Below, piece after piece: positions 62,401 to 64,000 of a stretch of 64,000 nt of DNA; within the stretch, counting starts at the first letter, position 1, and the number at the start of each line of letters is the position of its first letter. This stretch comes from Armatimonadota bacterium (lineage in GTDB: Bacteria; Armatimonadota; UBA5829; DSUL01): NCBI GenBank assembly GCA_020846715.1, contig JADLDK010000050.1, forward strand, positions 62,001-126,000. The letters run 5' to 3'. The notes under the pieces are model-generated. The model did no database searches. It had not been told where the DNA came from and saw only the letters and a program-made list of their open reading frames with translations. Both the position numbers and the translations under genes were made by a program.

Positions 62401-62703
62401 GTTCTCCATGGTGGTGGCGATGCGAATGACGGGAATGAGGTCGCGGTCGTAGCAGGCCTGAACATACTGCTGCCATGACGGGTTGACCACCGTCGCGTTA
62501 GTGATGGGATAAAAGAGCTGCTTTGCGTAGCCGCCGGGACCAGTAAGCGTCCGCGTCCAGTCCACTTGCCGGTTGATCAACTGCGGGGACATGATATCCT
62601 GGATGAACGTGTGCGCGCCGTACGGATTGTTCGGGGTTCCAGAGACAGGCAAACACGACATCAGCAGGCACAGGGCCAGAATCTCTGTGCGTAGCTTCAG
62701 CAT
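59476..62703 (-). CDS. secreted glycoside hydrolase-like modular protein
   Basis: This protein of 1075 residues has a signal peptide (ILALCLLMSCLPVSG). Residues 30-345 form a TIM barrel like clan GH-A hydrolases: PLYIEVLNEPNNNYEW with the acid/base Glu near residue 145, and VIATEGGYTGG with the nucleophile Glu near 265. Two carboxypeptidase-regulatory-like domains follow (GTISGTVRESQFANPLANVT, GEIQGMICDSLSGHPIGGAL), then a CBM-like domain, an FN3-like domain and two OB-fold-like units (FYIEQPDRSAGIRVQHSG, LFGVWGRVTSVGGDSFVITD). The GH family cannot be fixed by eye. The ATG at 62703 is chosen; a TTG at 62718 lies closer to GGAG. Confidence 0.82.
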   Translation of the reverse strand: MLKLRTEILALCLLMSCLPVSGTPNNPYGAHTFIQDIMSPQLINRQVDWTRTLTGPGGYAKQLFYPITNATVVNPSWQQYVQACYDRDLIPVIRIATTMENGIWQKPVADSPGNYATFANTVKNIVAAFPKREGWPLYIEVLNEPNNNYEWSGAANPVEYGQCLVQVAAALHSLADPRIKVVNAGLSPGGSYDNLAYIQQMCVNVPGFLTSFDAWATHPYPDRPPEFNFHNGLAPVWSYPIDSYVAELNVLANYGCTGIQVIATEGGYTGGSEDGRADQMMRAFRDCYSQWPEVLAVCPWQLSNPLSDDPGSDWVYRDSTGAYPSHTHKIYDSVYKLAKPGMATGTISGTVRESQFANPLANVTVTLQPGNLAQVTDSAGSYIFPGLAPGTYTVTASKANYSQQTQPGLSVTAQVNTVQNFSLSATAVGEIQGMICDSLSGHPIGGALVNASPGGYTTTTANDGSYAFTGLNPATYTLSSSMPGYYSHIAVPVALDAGESRNVNWWMGPGQTPGSPNLLNGYDFESPVSGSTPDGWSTRDGQAHPEIFAIDSSVRYNGVSSVRLIVNGSQQDEMWQMTNYHSMIPGRRYRIEGWVKTQNPSGSVKLIGNFFNDDTTSVKGSFTCSPVLTTTSGWTRLVGYGTAPSFLPNSGGRLQVVLKSTTNSGTVWADNFWAGEDTTGQSPLACPTNLTAIVSSSSRYASLWWQHGVSPGTTGTTIVFRTDRYPQTVNDGTVVADKAGSPGTAGSAQHTNLVYGTRYYYAAFSHGAAGANPSQPVFCSAVLSDVTPPAPPSSVTDEGLYTTSLNTLSATWRAASDPESGVVEYRYRIGVTQGGAEVSDWTSVSTATSMHRSGLSLIPGQTYFITVQARNGAGLWSSSAFSDGILAVKECSSIGEAKLLADGAAVIISDVAATTSSGFSTSAFYIEQPDRSAGIRVQHSGDLAVAVGDRLTLVAKLSTVQSERTLTLVDLPQRAAGQPIRPLHASNAAVRKASLPDPVGLLFGVWGRVTSVGGDSFVITDGAHSGLHVDASRLPTLPASGSYVFVTGVLSVEPGAEYVNNILCPRDSGDLSSLE

Positions 62704-62798
62704 AGAAACAGTCAACAACTCCTGGAGCTTCCGCTTCGCAGTGCGCGCGGTGATTCATTGCCAGGTGTGCGCGCTGCTTTTGTGGAGCTCCCTGCTTC

Positions 62799-62804
62799 AT
62801 TATA
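62799..62804 (-). promoter_or_regulatory. candidate -10 box upstream of the GH-like gene
   Basis: A perfect TATAAT lies on the minus strand about 95 bases before the ATG at 62703. The -35 region has no clear match at 17 bases, so this is weak support. Confidence 0.35.
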
Positions 62805-62992
62805 CCACGCTCAAGTATGGCGCAAGGAGCGCTGGAGTCAATTTTGGGCCAGCGCGCAAACAGCACAGGAGCGCCCTTCACTCCTATACAAAAAGCATGG
62901 TCTCGAAGTAAATTGCGTGTGATCGCAGGGTATAGTCGCGCTGCTCCAGAGGCAGGCTGAAGAGCCGCGCGACCAGTGACCGAGAGCTTGTG

Positions 62993-63472
62993 TTACGCGT
63001 ACCTTCGCCGGGCCATCAGGCCGATCAGTCCTATCAATCCACTGCCAATCGCAAGTAGAGACCCCGGTTCTGGCACGGGCACGATCACGACGTCTTCGTG
63101 CTCAAACTGAGGTCCACTGATTTTGTAGGACTGAATCGTCTTAGCAGCGCTACCAACGAGCTCAAAACCGGTGATCTCTTCGCCGGGTCCGATAGGAGAG
63201 GCGCCAAGAATGGTCTGCCAGGTCGCGATACCGCCGGCAAGCGTACCCGTCCAGCCCGCAGGCGATGAGATAGCCGTGGCGCCAGCCGCCTGCATCTCAA
63301 CATGCGACACTTCAAATGAACTGACAGGATTGAAGATGAGATATTTGTAGATTGTCGGATCAGGCGTGTCGTTGTAGTACGAAAAGACAGGAACGGCCCT
63401 GGCGCAGTTGGCCGCCATTAACCCAAATACGAACACGCCGGTAATACGGCGCAGGATCTTAGTTCCCAGCAT
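62993..63472 (-). CDS. PEP-CTERM sorted protein
   Basis: This protein of 159 residues has a signal peptide (GVFVFGLMAANCARA) and ends with the PEP-CTERM tripartite signal: VPEPGSLLAIGS, a hydrophobic segment (GLIGLIGLM) and ARRRYA. Exosortase would cut and anchor it. The mature part of about 100 residues is beta-rich and unassigned (ISSPAGWTGTLAGGIATWQT). I start at the ATG at 63472 with GAGGGGG upstream; an earlier in-frame start at 63508 adds 12 residues without a signal. A sigma-54 promoter lies upstream. No exosortase gene is in the window. Confidence 0.88.
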   Translation of the reverse strand: MLGTKILRRITGVFVFGLMAANCARAVPVFSYYNDTPDPTIYKYLIFNPVSSFEVSHVEMQAAGATAISSPAGWTGTLAGGIATWQTILGASPIGPGEEITGFELVGSAAKTIQSYKISGPQFEHEDVVIVPVPEPGSLLAIGSGLIGLIGLMARRRYA

Positions 63473-63558
63473 AAGATCTGTCCCCCTCACTCTCCCGACG
63501 TCGCGCAAGGCTTTCTCAGAGCGCCCGGCTTTCGACGTGCGAGACTCACTTAGGGGAG

Positions 63559-63574
63559 TGCAAATCCTGTGCCA
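63559..63574 (-). promoter_or_regulatory. sigma-54 promoter of the PEP-CTERM gene
   Basis: On the minus strand TTGGCACAGGATTTGCAC matches the -24/-12 consensus TGGCAC-N5-TTGC, with GG and GC exactly ten bases apart. Transcription would begin near 63548, about 75 bases before the ATG at 63472. Sigma-54 control of PEP-CTERM genes through PrsK/PrsR is known in other bacteria. Confidence 0.82.
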
Positions 63575-63618
63575 ATTACGGGGTTGCGGGAAAAATCAGG
63601 AAACAGAGGTGGCTCAGA

Positions 63619-64000
63619 TCAGGTCTGCCGATCCAGTACGAAGCTCGTCAAGCCCAGCAGGATTGCACGTGACTCCTCTGGGACTGGCGCGACGCTAATA
63701 ACCGAACGAGCCTCGTCGGCAAACGCCTGCGCTTGCGAACAAGCATAGTCCAGGGCGCCACTGCGCTCAATGACTTCTCTGGCAGCAACAACTTGCGGGA
63801 CAGTCGCCTGGGGATTTCCCCAGGCGTCCATCAGGGTCTGCCTGTCCTGAACTGAGGAGTTTTCGTAAGCGTGGGAGACCAGGAGTGTGGACTTACCTTC
63901 TTTCAGATCAGCCGCAGCGGGCTTGCCGGTGATTTGCGGATCCCCAAAGAGATCCAGAATATCGTCCTGTATCTGAAACGCCTGCCCAAGCGGCACTCCA
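63619..64000 (-). CDS. polyprenyl diphosphate synthase, C-terminal part
   Basis: The gene enters from the right edge of the window. The visible part of about 127 residues begins VPLGQAFQIQDDILDLFGDP, with the second Asp-rich motif DDILD of farnesyl/geranylgeranyl diphosphate synthases, and continues AADLKEGKSTLLVSHAYEN with the usual K-x4-L. The remaining helices end with LTSFVLDRQT. The enzyme condenses isopentenyl diphosphate onto an allylic primer for quinone or carotenoid synthesis. Chain length cannot be judged because the first Asp-rich region is outside the window. Confidence 0.92.
   Translation of the reverse strand, partial: GVPLGQAFQIQDDILDLFGDPQITGKPAAADLKEGKSTLLVSHAYENSSVQDRQTLMDAWGNPQATVPQVVAAREVIERSGALDYACSQAQAFADEARSVISVAPVPEESRAILLGLTSFVLDRQT

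Noticed and set aside
1-64000. CRISPR array, prophage or complete insertion sequence
   Set aside because: No regularly spaced repeats, no transposase or integrase motifs and no phage structural genes were seen in the window.

Overview
The window comes from a diderm (Gram-negative type) bacterium. It shows outer-membrane barrel genes, a lipoprotein signal on the amino-acid binding protein, an RseB-like protein, a PEP-CTERM protein and many Sec signal peptides. TTG and GTG starts are common. Several traits together resemble Armatimonadota or a related lineage rich in secreted proteins: H-X9-DG type pseudopilins, heparinase II/III and GH127 enzymes, HAF-repeat and carboxypeptidase-regulatory secreted proteins, and PEP-CTERM. 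This placement is a guess from gene content. No marker gene in the window settles it.

Layout. 1-4609 (+): an HdrA-FlxDCBA module for flavin-based electron transfer between NAD(P)H, ferredoxin and a thiol/disulfide partner; hdrA is cut by the window edge. 4649-11157 (-): a URO-D family protein, a hemolysin III/TrhA membrane protein, a GH127 enzyme and a heparinase II/III enzyme. 11587-19874 (-): one apparent nine-gene run, STAS protein, GT4 glycosyltransferase, alpha-toroid protein, homocysteine methyltransferase and a complete branched-chain amino-acid type ABC transporter (livKHMGF), closed by a strong terminator. 20007-23487 (-): pilT, a pseudopilin and a secreted OB-fold protein. 23488-26090: a disrupted, repeat-bearing region with two pieces of an RHS (YD-repeat) gene, one carrying an HExxH metallopeptidase tip, and two small membrane-protein genes. 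26091-26173: tRNA-Leu(CAG). 26320-28708 (-): a large secreted protein preceded by a hairpin-rich leader and a clear cyclic-di-GMP-I riboswitch. 28829-33411 (-): a zinc/manganese uptake operon with an outer-membrane barrel and an unusual N-terminally extended permease.

33552-38202 (-): ribulokinase, cytochrome c, sugar-dehydrogenase-like lipoprotein, pseudopilin and a second STAS protein. 38641-41483 (+): a Spy-like protein, an ECF sigma factor, its zinc-finger anti-sigma factor and an RseB-like protein, probably one envelope-stress unit. 41678-44342 (-): two overlapping CNNM/HlyC-type CBS-domain transporters. 44554-51045: an integral membrane protein, TPR protein, sensor histidine kinase, HD-GYP cyclic-di-GMP phosphodiesterase, secreted endonuclease/phosphatase, VOC protein and CDF metal exporter. 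51064-62703: large secreted proteins (HAF repeats, PHP hydrolase, Amidase_3, and two very large modular proteins, one with a GH catalytic domain). 62993-63574: a PEP-CTERM protein with a textbook sigma-54 promoter. 63619-64000: the end of a polyprenyl diphosphate synthase.

Themes. Cyclic-di-GMP signalling appears as an effector (riboswitch) and an enzyme (HD-GYP). Five large secreted proteins carry similar C-terminal small beta-barrel (OB-fold-like) modules that I cannot assign to a named family. The RHS region looks like a decayed polymorphic-toxin locus with displaced tip cassettes. All functions are read from motifs and context by eye; no searches were run.
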